Shown here: piece by piece, positions 1 to 6,439 of the stretch
Layout: the number at the start of each line of letters is the position of its first letter
How positions within the stretch are numbered: position 1 is the stretch's first letter
Source: Coriobacteriia bacterium
Lineage (GTDB): Bacteria; Actinomycetota; Coriobacteriia; WRKU01; WQUG01
Length of the DNA: 14,859 nucleotides
Reading direction: 5' to 3'
Assembly (NCBI GenBank): GCA_009779395.1
Contig: WREJ01000007.1
Span: 1-14,859, forward strand
Program-made: the position numbers and the translations under genes
The notes under the pieces: generated by a model
Told to the model about the DNA's origin: nothing
What the model saw: the letters and a program-made list of their open reading frames with translations, nothing else
Database searches by the model: none

Positions 1-2
1 CG

Positions 3-647
3 GGTACAGAAAAGTATAACTTCAAAAACATAGCCGACCGAGCAAAACGCTTCCATGATGGTTTGCGTGGTCGTCTGTGGTTTTTTGCCGGACACGACGA
101 CTCCATCTTTTCTGTCATGTTAGGCCTGTCAGATATCATGCCTTCGATGGGTGTCGAGCGCATCGAACAACTGAACCAGCAGCTCAGACCACAATTCAAA
201 TGGACCAGCAAAAGCAACCTGCAGGCACTGTCTCAGGTTTTGGCACTGGGCGGAACATCTGACGAAGCCCTCTGTTGTCTGGTAAAGCTGAACAAAGCTC
301 TGCGCGCACAAAAAATACGACTCGACCGAGAATACACCCTGCCTGCGCTGGGGATTCTGTCGCTGCTGTCTGTTGACAGCGATGTTTTGGTCGCTGACAT
401 CAAAGAAGCCCGTGACTTTCTGCGGACGCAAAAAGGATTGCGCTCTGTGTCTGCACAAGAGCTGCTGCTGTTTGCAACAGCAATCATCTCTTCGGTCTAT
501 GCCAAAGAATGTACCGAACAATCAGACGAAAAAATAGCTGCGTCGACCTCTGCCAGCATCATAAATATCATCATTGCACAGCAAATTATGGCGATGTTGG
601 TTGTTATGGCGGCGGCTAGTGTAGCAACAACAGCAGCAACATCTTAA
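3..647 (+). CDS. DUF4003-family protein, 3' part only
   Basis: The reading frame is open from the first bases of the window, so the gene starts upstream and only about 214 C-terminal residues are visible. A TTG at 63 lies inside the frame and has no special support as a start. The sequence matches my memory of the DUF4003 family: a block reading SNLQALSQVLALGG, then LPALGILSLL, an acidic helix before FLRTQKG, and a C-terminal tail rich in Ile, Ala and Met around IIIAQQIMAM followed by Ala/Thr/Ser. The function of DUF4003 is unknown and I assign none. It is followed after 11 bases by the promoter-bearing repeat at 659, so it is probably the end of a separate transcription unit. The family call rests on pattern memory, not a search. 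Confidence 0.75.
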   Translation, partial: GTEKYNFKNIADRAKRFHDGLRGRLWFFAGHDDSIFSVMLGLSDIMPSMGVERIEQLNQQLRPQFKWTSKSNLQALSQVLALGGTSDEALCCLVKLNKALRAQKIRLDREYTLPALGILSLLSVDSDVLVADIKEARDFLRTQKGLRSVSAQELLLFATAIISSVYAKECTEQSDEKIAASTSASIINIIIAQQIMAMLVVMAAASVATTAATS

Positions 648-662
648 TTAAAAGTGAACATT

Positions 663-692
663 TTGAGGAAGTACGTCCACTGATGCTACAAT
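663..692 (+). promoter_or_regulatory. Promoter of the RCC1 surface-protein gene
   Basis: TTGAGG (663-668) and TACAAT (687-692) are separated by 18 bases, and a TGC directly before the -10 makes it an extended -10 box. Transcription would start near 699, giving a leader of about 185 nt before ATG 884. The same two boxes at the same spacing recur at 14692-14721 in front of the second poly-G gene, which supports their being functional. Confidence 0.7.
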
Positions 693-730
693 TTTTCGGT
701 TAATGAAACAGCAGCATTTTACCTGTAACA

Positions 731-815
731 CAAGTGAAGTGAGCGAATGATGCGCAGCAATCATTCCGAACACCAGTGTAGTGAGAAATGATGCGAAGCA
801 ATCATTTCGAACGCA
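731..815 (+). repeat. Tandem repeat of about 42 bp with hairpin arms
   Basis: Two imperfect units of 41-42 bp lie side by side; AGTGAG occurs at 738 and 780. Each unit carries the inverted pair AATGAT...ATCATT: 746-751 with 760-765, and 787-792 with 801-806. The loop of the second unit contains GCGAAGC, a sequence known to form an unusually stable DNA mini-hairpin. The segment belongs to the 135 bases missing from the second leader copy. Confidence 0.8.
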
Positions 816-883
816 ACGCAGTGAAGGCGAAGCCAACGAAACGAAGTGAAGACAAAGTCAACCGAAACGAAAGTGAGACTGCC

Positions 884-946
884 ATGACCGTCAAAATTCC
901 CAAATTCCGTGGGGGGGGGGGGGGCTCTCAGAAAAACCTAGGCTAA
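884..946 (+). CDS. N-terminal leader frame of the RCC1 gene, separated by poly-G frameshift
   Basis: ATG 884 follows GTGAG (873-877) at a suitable distance and begins MTVKIPKFRGGGG. With 14 Gs the frame ends at TAA 944-946, after 20 codons. With 12 or 15 Gs it would run on as GLSEKPRL into the long frame at 946. The fused form supplies the basic n-region (K, K, R, then E-K-P-R) that the hydrophobic signal sequence at 946 lacks, so 884 is very likely the authentic start in the in-frame state. The second leader copy begins MTARSPKFRGGGG, so the N-terminus is conserved at protein level. Confidence 0.75.
   Translation: MTVKIPKFRGGGGGSQKNLG
911..924 (+). repeat. Poly-G tract of 14 Gs, probable phase-variation switch
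   Basis: Fourteen consecutive Gs lie nine codons after ATG 884 and encode glycines. Such mononucleotide tracts slip during replication. By frame arithmetic 12 or 15 Gs join ATG 884 to the 915-codon frame, whereas 13 or 14 Gs stop at TAG 939-941 or TAA 944-946. The count in an assembly can be wrong by one, or can be a population consensus. Confidence 0.85.
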
Positions 947-3693
947 TGCTGCTAATTGCAGCAATTTTTCTTCTGGCAATTCCCTTTTTAGCGGCAGCGA
1001 ATTCCTCGGCGGTTCAGTCAGTTCTTGATCCTGTGGTCACGCAGGTTCAAGCTATGTTTTCATCAGCAGATGATGTGCTGATACCTCACGAGTCACCTGC
1101 GGTAGTTGGTAGCGGATTTTCATCACTTTCGAGTTCAACTATTCGACCCGAAGCAACAACCTTTTCCGCAGGAATTGACCACTCCCTTGCTGTCAGATTA
1201 GACGGCACTCTGTGGGCATGGGGATGGAATCAAAGTGGCCAAACAGGGCTCGGTACTATAACAGGCTTTCAAACAACACCAGCACAGGTAGGAAGTGCTA
1301 CTAACTGGACTGCTGTGTCTGCAGGAGGTTGGCACTCCCTTGCTATCAAAGATGATGGTACGCTCTGGTCATGGGGACGGAACCAAATTGGCGCAACAGG
1401 ACTGGGCACGACAACAGGCAATCAAACAATGCCCGCACAAGTGGGGACTGCTACTAACTGGACGGCCATATCTGCAGGATATTGGCACTCCCTTGCGCTG
1501 CGTGCAGACGGTACGCTCTGGGCATGGGGGAGTGGTGGCGATGGCGCAACAGGGCTGGGAAATAATACTACCCACTCGACACCTCAGCAGGTGGGCATTG
1601 ATACTATATGGGTAGCTATCGCTGCAGGATTTCAGCACTCCCTTGCTATCAGATCAGATGGCACGCTCTGGGCATGGGGAAGTAACTTATTTGCCCAAAC
1701 AGGACTGGGTACAACAACGGGCAATCAACTAACACCGGCACAAGTAGGGACTGCTACTAACTGGGCAGCTGCTTCTGGGGGACGCTTCCACTCCTCTGCG
1801 CTGCAAGCAGATGGCACGCTCTGGGCATGGGGAGAAATACCAGGCGGTGGTGGAAGTACGCCAGGGCAGGTAGGTAGTGCTACTGACTGGGCACAAGTGT
1901 CCGCGGGTGCTATACACTCCCTTGCTATTAAGGCAGATGGCACGCTCTGGGCATGGGGAAGTAACGTGAATGGCGCAACAGGACTGGGTACTTATACAGG
2001 CAATCAAACAACACCTGCACAAGTAGGGACTGCTACTAACTGGGTTTTGGCCGATGCTGCTCTTGGCGGTGATACTATGGACGGCAGTTTTTCCTTGGGC
2101 ATGAGGAGTAATGGTGATTTGTGGGGATGGGGTAGAAGTGAAAACTATCAACTAGGCCTAGGTGGCCAAGGCACACAAGTTGTTCCCGCACTCATTGGTG
2201 CTGGCTTTGCCCTTCCACCTGAACCACTTGAAGATGCAGAAGTCATCGCAACACTACCAGACACAGATGCTACAGACATTACAGAAACAAACACCACAGA
2301 ACTCACCATATTCTTTGACCGTGAAATGAATCCTACAGTAGCGGGTACTATCACCTTAGATAATGGTGCCAGCGTTAACCTTGCGGCAGGTACCTGGCGT
2401 GCGTCTACGGCAACAGATCCTGGTGGTGACAGGGGTAACAACAGTGTACTGACGGTACCTTTGGTACTGTTTGCATCTGACACTTTACATGAAGTAATAG
2501 TTTCAGGTTTTGTTGATGCAGCAAATGGTGAAGCTATGACTCCCCATAGTTGGACCTTTACAACAGGTACGGTCATTCCACCAGCACCATCAGAAATAGA
2601 TATCGCAATAACCAAAAACCTGCAAATGCCGGTAGGAACAATCACCCCAGATACCGAATTTGCTTTTGACATAACACCCTATAGCTTTAACAATGACACC
2701 GATCAGGCGAATATGCTGCCAGCAATTACGGTGCCTAATCTTGTGTTTGCTCCTTCAGATGTTGCAACAGTTACCGGTGATGTTAGAACCGTGACACAAG
2801 TTTCTGATGTTTTGTTGGGGAACACGGTCAATTTCTCGCAGCCAGGTCTTTTCACCTATCGCATCAGCGAAAGAACAGATACCTTTAGCAACACCACAAC
2901 AGAAACAATGACCTTTGACCCAACAGTCTATCAAGTCACTTTCATAGTTTTACCTGATTCAGATGGTACGGGAACCTTTGTCAGTGCAATTCTGGTACAA
3001 GAAGTACTGCCTGGTGACATACTGGGTAGCAAACTCGAAGATCTCGACACTGCTCTGACCTTTGCCAACACATTCGTCAGAAATGTTGAAATTGACCCAA
3101 CAGACCCTCTTGCTGTGGGTGGCTTGCGCATATCAAAGACAACAACGGGCATCATGCCTGACTTGCTAAAAGCCTTTGACTTTGACATTAGACTCAGTTC
3201 TCCGTCACTGGCAACAACAGCAACACCACCCATCATCTACCGAGCACAGATTATCGATACGCTGACAAACGAGACCATTGGTTCTATCATCGAATTCACT
3301 GATGAAGTTACGAGAACCGTCAGTTTGACCCACAATCAGACACTCGTCTTTCTTGATACGCATGTGGGAACCAGATACACCGCGATAGAGCAAGCAGTAT
3401 CTGACTACACACCAAGCGTTATTGTACACACTGATGGTGTCATCGATACCTCGATTATTAATCCACCAGCAGATACACCGAATGTTTCGCTCAGTACTGG
3501 TGAACAGACACTCGGTGAAGCTGCCAATACGGCAGACTTTACTAATACTGACTTCTTTGTGCCACCAACTGGTCTTGATGTAGGTAACTTTGGTATGGCA
3601 CTACTGTTGATGGCGATTGCTGGTCTGATTGTACTGGTCACTGCTACCAGACGCAGCAAACACGAGATGGAACTGCAGGTACTTAGCTACTAA
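946..3693 (+). CDS. Large sortase-anchored surface protein: RCC1 propeller plus pilin-like domains (out of frame with its start)
   Basis: The protein has 915 residues from ATG 946; the in-frame start would be 884. Residues 1-18 form a hydrophobic signal sequence without a basic n-region. Residues about 73-420 hold seven RCC1/alpha-tubulin-suppressor repeats of about 51 residues, with HSLA and DGTLWAWG motifs, predicted to form a seven-bladed beta-propeller. Residues about 430-542 look like a Big_5 Ig-like domain. Residues about 550-712 resemble the streptococcal pilin isopeptide-linkage domain, ending FANTF. Residues about 725-868 resemble the DUF7601-type pilin domain, ending ADFTNTDF. VPPTG at 872-876, a membrane segment at 881-899 and the basic RRSK form a sortase cell-wall sorting signal. 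The likely role is a surface adhesin or pilus-tip-like protein; the ligand is unknown. The gene is visibly less GC-rich than the Tad genes. TAATG at 944-948 could allow restart in the out-of-frame state. Confidence 0.88.
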   Translation: MLLIAAIFLLAIPFLAAANSSAVQSVLDPVVTQVQAMFSSADDVLIPHESPAVVGSGFSSLSSSTIRPEATTFSAGIDHSLAVRLDGTLWAWGWNQSGQTGLGTITGFQTTPAQVGSATNWTAVSAGGWHSLAIKDDGTLWSWGRNQIGATGLGTTTGNQTMPAQVGTATNWTAISAGYWHSLALRADGTLWAWGSGGDGATGLGNNTTHSTPQQVGIDTIWVAIAAGFQHSLAIRSDGTLWAWGSNLFAQTGLGTTTGNQLTPAQVGTATNWAAASGGRFHSSALQADGTLWAWGEIPGGGGSTPGQVGSATDWAQVSAGAIHSLAIKADGTLWAWGSNVNGATGLGTYTGNQTTPAQVGTATNWVLADAALGGDTMDGSFSLGMRSNGDLWGWGRSENYQLGLGGQGTQVVPALIGAGFALPPEPLEDAEVIATLPDTDATDITETNTTELTIFFDREMNPTVAGTITLDNGASVNLAAGTWRASTATDPGGDRGNNSVLTVPLVLFASDTLHEVIVSGFVDAANGEAMTPHSWTFTTGTVIPPAPSEIDIAITKNLQMPVGTITPDTEFAFDITPYSFNNDTDQANMLPAITVPNLVFAPSDVATVTGDVRTVTQVSDVLLGNTVNFSQPGLFTYRISERTDTFSNTTTETMTFDPTVYQVTFIVLPDSDGTGTFVSAILVQEVLPGDILGSKLEDLDTALTFANTFVRNVEIDPTDPLAVGGLRISKTTTGIMPDLLKAFDFDIRLSSPSLATTATPPIIYRAQIIDTLTNETIGSIIEFTDEVTRTVSLTHNQTLVFLDTHVGTRYTAIEQAVSDYTPSVIVHTDGVIDTSIINPPADTPNVSLSTGEQTLGEAANTADFTNTDFFVPPTGLDVGNFGMALLLMAIAGLIVLVTATRRSKHEMELQVLSY
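1162..2205 (+). repeat. RCC1 repeat array within the surface-protein gene
   Basis: Seven tandem units of about 150 bp encode the propeller blades. At DNA level several share near-identical stretches, such as ACGCTCTGGGCATGGGG (in units near 1513, 1662, 1815 and 1938) and GGGACTGCTACTAACTGG. This similarity would permit recombination between units and change in blade number. The sixth blade is shorter than its neighbours and the last lacks the HSLA histidine. Confidence 0.85.
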
Positions 3694-3695
3694 CA

Positions 3696-3929
3696 TACAC
3701 CTTGTGCAGAGACCCCAGGTCGAGCCTGGGGTGACGGGGTGGCAGTTTGAACGCACAAGAGGGGGCGCGCTCCCGACAAGCAGGAGCGCGCCCCCTCTTC
3801 AATTGGCAAGGTGTACTGTGGAGTGAGGGGGAGGGTACTCAGCACTCTCCGCAGCAACATGTCATCCATTTCTCAAATGTGTGTCCCGCGCGAGGACTGT
3901 GCAGATGTATCCTCCCCCTCACTCCACAG
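3696..3929. other. Compound inverted-repeat element
   Basis: Two large folds lie end to end. The first is closed by a perfect 9-bp pair (TACACCTTG 3696-3704 with CAAGGTGTA 3807-3815). It encloses an 8-bp hairpin (3712-3719 with 3725-3732) and a perfect 17-bp GC-rich hairpin (3757-3773 with 3783-3799, 9-nt loop), so it could form a three-way junction. The second begins at the next base: a perfect 19-bp pair (3816-3834 with 3911-3929) around a 76-nt loop. No T-run follows any stem on either strand, so none is a textbook Rho-independent terminator, though the element sits where the RCC1 transcript should end. It could be a structured RNA, a transcript barrier or a MITE-like remnant. Confidence 0.7.
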
Positions 3930-3956
3930 GGACAATCGGCACGTCTAATGTGTCCT

Positions 3957-3974
3957 GAAAAAATAAAATTTTTC
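3957..3974 (+). terminator. Weak A/T hairpin, possible terminator
   Basis: GAAAAA (3957-3962) pairs with TTTTTC (3969-3974) around a 6-nt loop. It is short and lacks a GC-rich stem, so it is only a weak candidate for ending transcription before the Tad operon. The rest of 3930-4031 shows no gene. Confidence 0.25.
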
Positions 3975-4031
3975 TTATCAACTCTCAAAAGTCACAACCG
4001 TCAGTGTTTTCCACAGCATTTCACCTGCATT

Positions 4032-4130
4032 TTTAATCGATTTTTAAGCAATCTTTAATGAAAGTTTAAGCAAAATTTAAGCGATTTTTAAGCGAAATTT
4101 AATCAATGTTTAAGCGATCTTTAATCGCCC
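4032..4130 (+). promoter_or_regulatory. Nine phased 11-bp repeats (TTTAAKC), probable response-regulator binding array
   Basis: TTTAA occurs nine times with its first A at 4035, 4046, 4057, 4068, 4079, 4090, 4101, 4112 and 4123: exactly 11 bp apart without a break. The consensus is TTTAA(G/T)C(G/A)A plus two A/T-rich bases. Tandem 11-bp half-sites are the known binding pattern of OmpR/PhoB-family response regulators; PmrA boxes, for example, read YTTAAK-N5-YTTAAK. The last repeats cover the -35 position of the promoter at 4133-4141, as expected for an activator. Confidence 0.75.
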
Positions 4131-4132
4131 TT

Positions 4133-4141
4133 TGCTAGGAT
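4133..4141 (+). promoter_or_regulatory. Extended -10 of the Tad operon promoter
   Basis: TGC followed by TAGGAT (4136-4141) forms an extended -10 box. The bases 17 upstream (4113-4118, AGCGAT) are a poor -35, which fits a promoter needing an activator bound to the adjacent 11-bp repeats. Transcription would start near 4148. Confidence 0.55.
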
Positions 4142-4148
4142 GCCCCTT

Positions 4149-4213
4149 GGTAGCTTTTCAGGCAGGCTGGGTCGCATCTTACTTTAGGTGGTGGCGCGAC
4201 CCAGCCAGCTACC
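4149..4213 (+). promoter_or_regulatory. 5' stem-loop in the Tad operon leader
   Basis: GGCTGGGTCGC (4165-4175) pairs perfectly with GCGACCCAGCC (4196-4206), and the flanking GGTAGCT (4149-4155) pairs with AGCTACC (4207-4213). This gives an 18-bp stem with a 9-nt bulge on the left. If transcription starts near 4148 the mRNA would begin at the base of this stem, an arrangement known to protect 5' ends. No T-run follows, so it is not an attenuator of the usual type. Confidence 0.65.
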
Positions 4214-4257
4214 AGACAGACCGAACCCTGATTGACTGGCAAGAACGAGAGGACAGC

Positions 4258-5013
4258 ATGACAGCTAAGAAAAGACTGATAATTTCGCTTGTTGCGGGGC
4301 TTGTGGGCGCGCTCTGTGCAGCACTCTTTTTGTTTAGCCAGGCGCAGTCAACAGCTGCAGCGCGGGCAGAAATTGCAGAACAATTCGAGGGTAGTTCGCA
4401 GACAGTGCTGGTTGCCCGGCAACAAATTGATTCGGGAACAATACTCAGCGAGCGACTGTTTGAACGAAAGACCTGGCCAGAGTTTTGCCTGCCAGAAGGA
4501 ACAATCGCAGCAGATGACTTTGCGACCCTTGACGGGAGGCGCGCCAGTGCAACTATACTGGCTGGCGAAGCACTGACCACAGCACGAGTCTTTGACCAGC
4601 AGCTGCCCCTCGACCGGCTGGCGGTGGGCATGACCGCTGTCACCTTGCCGACAGATGACACGCACGCCCTCGGTGGGGAACTGCTGCGTGGTATGCGCGT
4701 CAGCCTGATGGCAGCTGTGGCAGATGGCCAAGTGAAAGAACTAGCACGCAACATCGAGGTGCTGTCTGCCAATACCTCGGCAGTGTTGGCAGACAGTCAG
4801 CATGACAGTGATGCTAGTGGTTCAGACGCTGCACGCAGGGCACTGACGGGCGGCAGTACCACAAACAGTCGCAACGAAGCCCTGCACTGGGTCACTCTCG
4901 CAATCCCCAGCGATCAGGTCGAGCAAGTTCTGACAGCAATACGTGCTGGCAGCATTCATCTGGTGCTGCCCAAAGAAAGCACGCCTTTTGACGCAAGTCT
5001 AGCGGCGGAGTAA
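4258..5013 (+). CDS. cpaB: CpaB/RcpC-like Tad pilus assembly protein with SAF domain
   Basis: The protein has 251 residues. It starts with a short basic segment (MTAKKR) and one membrane helix at about residues 7-27, so the body faces the cell exterior. Residues about 48-112 form a SAF domain typical of CpaB/RcpC (TVLVARQQIDSGTILSERLF), followed by a CpaB-type beta-rich region and a C-terminal segment ending IHLVLPKES. In this family the protein acts at the cell envelope in pilus assembly, probably contacting peptidoglycan or carbohydrate. ATG 4258 is chosen because AGAGGA precedes it at the right distance and a signal-anchor follows at once; the frame is open upstream to a TTG at 4132, but that would overlap the promoter and stem-loop. 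It is the first gene of the operon and ends four bases before tadZ. Confidence 0.88.
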   Translation: MTAKKRLIISLVAGLVGALCAALFLFSQAQSTAAARAEIAEQFEGSSQTVLVARQQIDSGTILSERLFERKTWPEFCLPEGTIAADDFATLDGRRASATILAGEALTTARVFDQQLPLDRLAVGMTAVTLPTDDTHALGGELLRGMRVSLMAAVADGQVKELARNIEVLSANTSAVLADSQHDSDASGSDAARRALTGGSTTNSRNEALHWVTLAIPSDQVEQVLTAIRAGSIHLVLPKESTPFDASLAAE

Positions 5014-5017
5014 GTCC

Positions 5018-6439
5018 ATGCTAGACGTCTTAACCGTAGTAAGCTCTGATAAATGTTTCCCCCTCGAGGTGAGCAGCCTCATGACCAGCGGAAAGGTGCG
5101 CATGGTGCATACTTTTCGCAACGGCGCCGAGTGCCTGCGAGCACTTGCCCTTGACGACCCAGCGACCCGTCGTTTGGTGATTATTGACACGCTGATTTCT
5201 GATATTTCCTCCCTTAATCTGTGCGATGCCATTCGGCTGGCACATCCTCATCTAGGAATCATCGTTGTCACCCAATCAGATGATGTCGCCTATGTTCAGC
5301 GGGCAATGCTTGCAGGTGCGCGCGGTACTATTGCGCGCCAGGCAAGCAAAAGCGAGTTGCACAACGTGCTTGAACGCGTCAGCGAAGTAGCCAGCCTTAT
5401 AGGTGGCAGTGCTGCGCAGTCGGCAGGAGATGTGACCCGCACATTCGCTCACCTTAACCCAGGGGAGTTTGACCAGCGTGCGGTCGTTGTGCCAGTGATT
5501 GGGGCACGCGGCGGTGCCGGCAAGTCGACCATCGCAAGTGCGCTTGCGTATTTGGCAGCACAGGCAAACATCAACACGGCACTGGTCGATTTCGACCTGC
5601 AATTTGGCGACCTCAGCTTTTTATTCGGTGCAACCGGTCAGCAGTTTGACCAGCACGCAACGACTTGCGGTGGCGGTGACCTCGCAGAATTTGTGAGCGC
5701 TTTGGTTGCTGGACATACTCCGCATTCTTTTACGCAGGGACACAGTGCTACGCGTGCTTTTCGCCGGCAGTTGGCACCCAATTTATGGCTGTATGCTCCG
5801 CGTGCAGCTGCCGAAAAGGCTGAATCTTTGGCACAGGCTCTGCCGCTGGTTCTGCAGAAATTGCAGCAAGAACACCAGCTGTTGGTGATAAATACCGGTG
5901 CCTACTGGACGCTGTTTCACGCAGAGTTGCTGGAACGCAGTGACCTTGCGCTGTGTGTGTTTGACCAGACGGTGGTCGGCGTGCGTGCTACGACTGAACT
6001 GAAAAATGTGTGCCGCCGCCTGGGCATACCAGCGTCACGCCTGCTGTTTGCGATGAATCGTGCGCGACAATCGGGTTTGCGCGCCGAAGAAATCGCACAG
6101 GTGCTGGGTGCCGACCAGGTCTTTTCTGTGCGAGAGGCAGGACCAGAACTGGCGATTCTTTTTGACAGCGGACAGCTGGACCAGCTGTTTGAACAGGGTA
6201 CCTTTATGGCAGAACTTTTTGTCATCCTAGACGAAATCGCCGTGCGTAGCGATTTGAACCTGCATGACACGGCAGCTGTCCGCTACGCCATGCGGCGTGA
6301 CGGAGGAGCACGTCTGACGACCGTCCACAACAATGGCAGTAGCGATGGCAGCAGCATTTTCGGTGGCAGTGGTGACCCTGGTGGTAGCAATGGCAGCAGC
6401 AGACGAAAGGGGTTGTTGCGTCGTGCGCCACTCTATTGA
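5018..6439 (+). CDS. tadZ: TadZ/CpaE-like pilus localisation ATPase
   Basis: The protein has 473 residues. Residues 1-125 resemble a receiver domain, with Asp57 at the end of the third strand, but the acidic pocket is incomplete, as in the atypical receiver domains of TadZ. Residues about 154-410 form a MinD/ParA-like ATPase. Its Walker A region reads GARGGAGKST (162-171), where the usual signature Lys is Arg164, and DFDLQFGD (191-198) follows. Residues about 438-461 are a Gly/Ser-rich linker and the end is basic (RRKGLLRR). In known systems TadZ marks the pole or site where the pilus machine assembles and recruits the CpaF ATPase. GGAG precedes ATG 5018. Its end overlaps the start of cpaF by 17 bases, so the two are probably translationally coupled. 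Confidence 0.9.
   Translation: MLDVLTVVSSDKCFPLEVSSLMTSGKVRMVHTFRNGAECLRALALDDPATRRLVIIDTLISDISSLNLCDAIRLAHPHLGIIVVTQSDDVAYVQRAMLAGARGTIARQASKSELHNVLERVSEVASLIGGSAAQSAGDVTRTFAHLNPGEFDQRAVVVPVIGARGGAGKSTIASALAYLAAQANINTALVDFDLQFGDLSFLFGATGQQFDQHATTCGGGDLAEFVSALVAGHTPHSFTQGHSATRAFRRQLAPNLWLYAPRAAAEKAESLAQALPLVLQKLQQEHQLLVINTGAYWTLFHAELLERSDLALCVFDQTVVGVRATTELKNVCRRLGIPASRLLFAMNRARQSGLRAEEIAQVLGADQVFSVREAGPELAILFDSGQLDQLFEQGTFMAELFVILDEIAVRSDLNLHDTAAVRYAMRRDGGARLTTVHNNGSSDGSSIFGGSGDPGGSNGSSRRKGLLRRAPLY

Larger units (their letters stand above)
659..910 (+). repeat. Leader repeat, copy 1 (promoter to poly-G tract)
   Basis: Two blocks of this leader recur near the right end of the window. Bases 659-729 match 14688-14758 at 67 of 71 positions without gaps. 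Bases 865-910 match 14761-14806, and the first 26 of those, spanning the RBS and start codon, are identical. Between the blocks copy 1 carries 135 bases and copy 2 only two, so one copy has gained or lost a segment. Confidence 0.9.

Noticed and set aside
2148..2672. Long antisense frames within the RCC1 gene and within the Tad genes (for example 4209-4772, 7796-8344, 11236-11880)
   Set aside because: They are low-complexity mirror frames of well-supported genes, with no recognisable domain or RBS.
3757..3799. Perfect 17-bp hairpin as a classical Rho-independent terminator
   Set aside because: No T-run follows on either strand; it is better described as part of the larger fold at 3696-3929, although it may still hinder transcription.
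4007..4015. TTTTCCACA beside A/T-rich direct repeats, suggestive of a replication origin
   Set aside because: It is a single DnaA-box-like match. No cluster of boxes and no replication gene is present, and the repeats lead directly into a -10 box and the Tad operon.
3747..4058. Open frame of 103 codons on the + strand
   Set aside because: It runs through the inverted-repeat element, has no family resemblance and no proper RBS, and ends within the 11-bp repeat region.
4032..4130. Repeat array considered as CRISPR or plasmid iterons
   Set aside because: Units are only 11 bp without separate spacers, and no cas or rep gene is in the window.
4132..4257. Upstream extension of cpaB to TTG 4132
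   Set aside because: It would place the start inside the -10 box and translate the stem-loop; ATG 4258 has a good RBS and begins a normal signal-anchor.
6333..6422. Upstream extension of cpaF to ATG 6333
   Set aside because: The extra 30 residues are an Ala/Val-rich read-through of the tadZ Gly/Ser linker; GTG 6423 has AAAGGGG upstream and gives the usual length.
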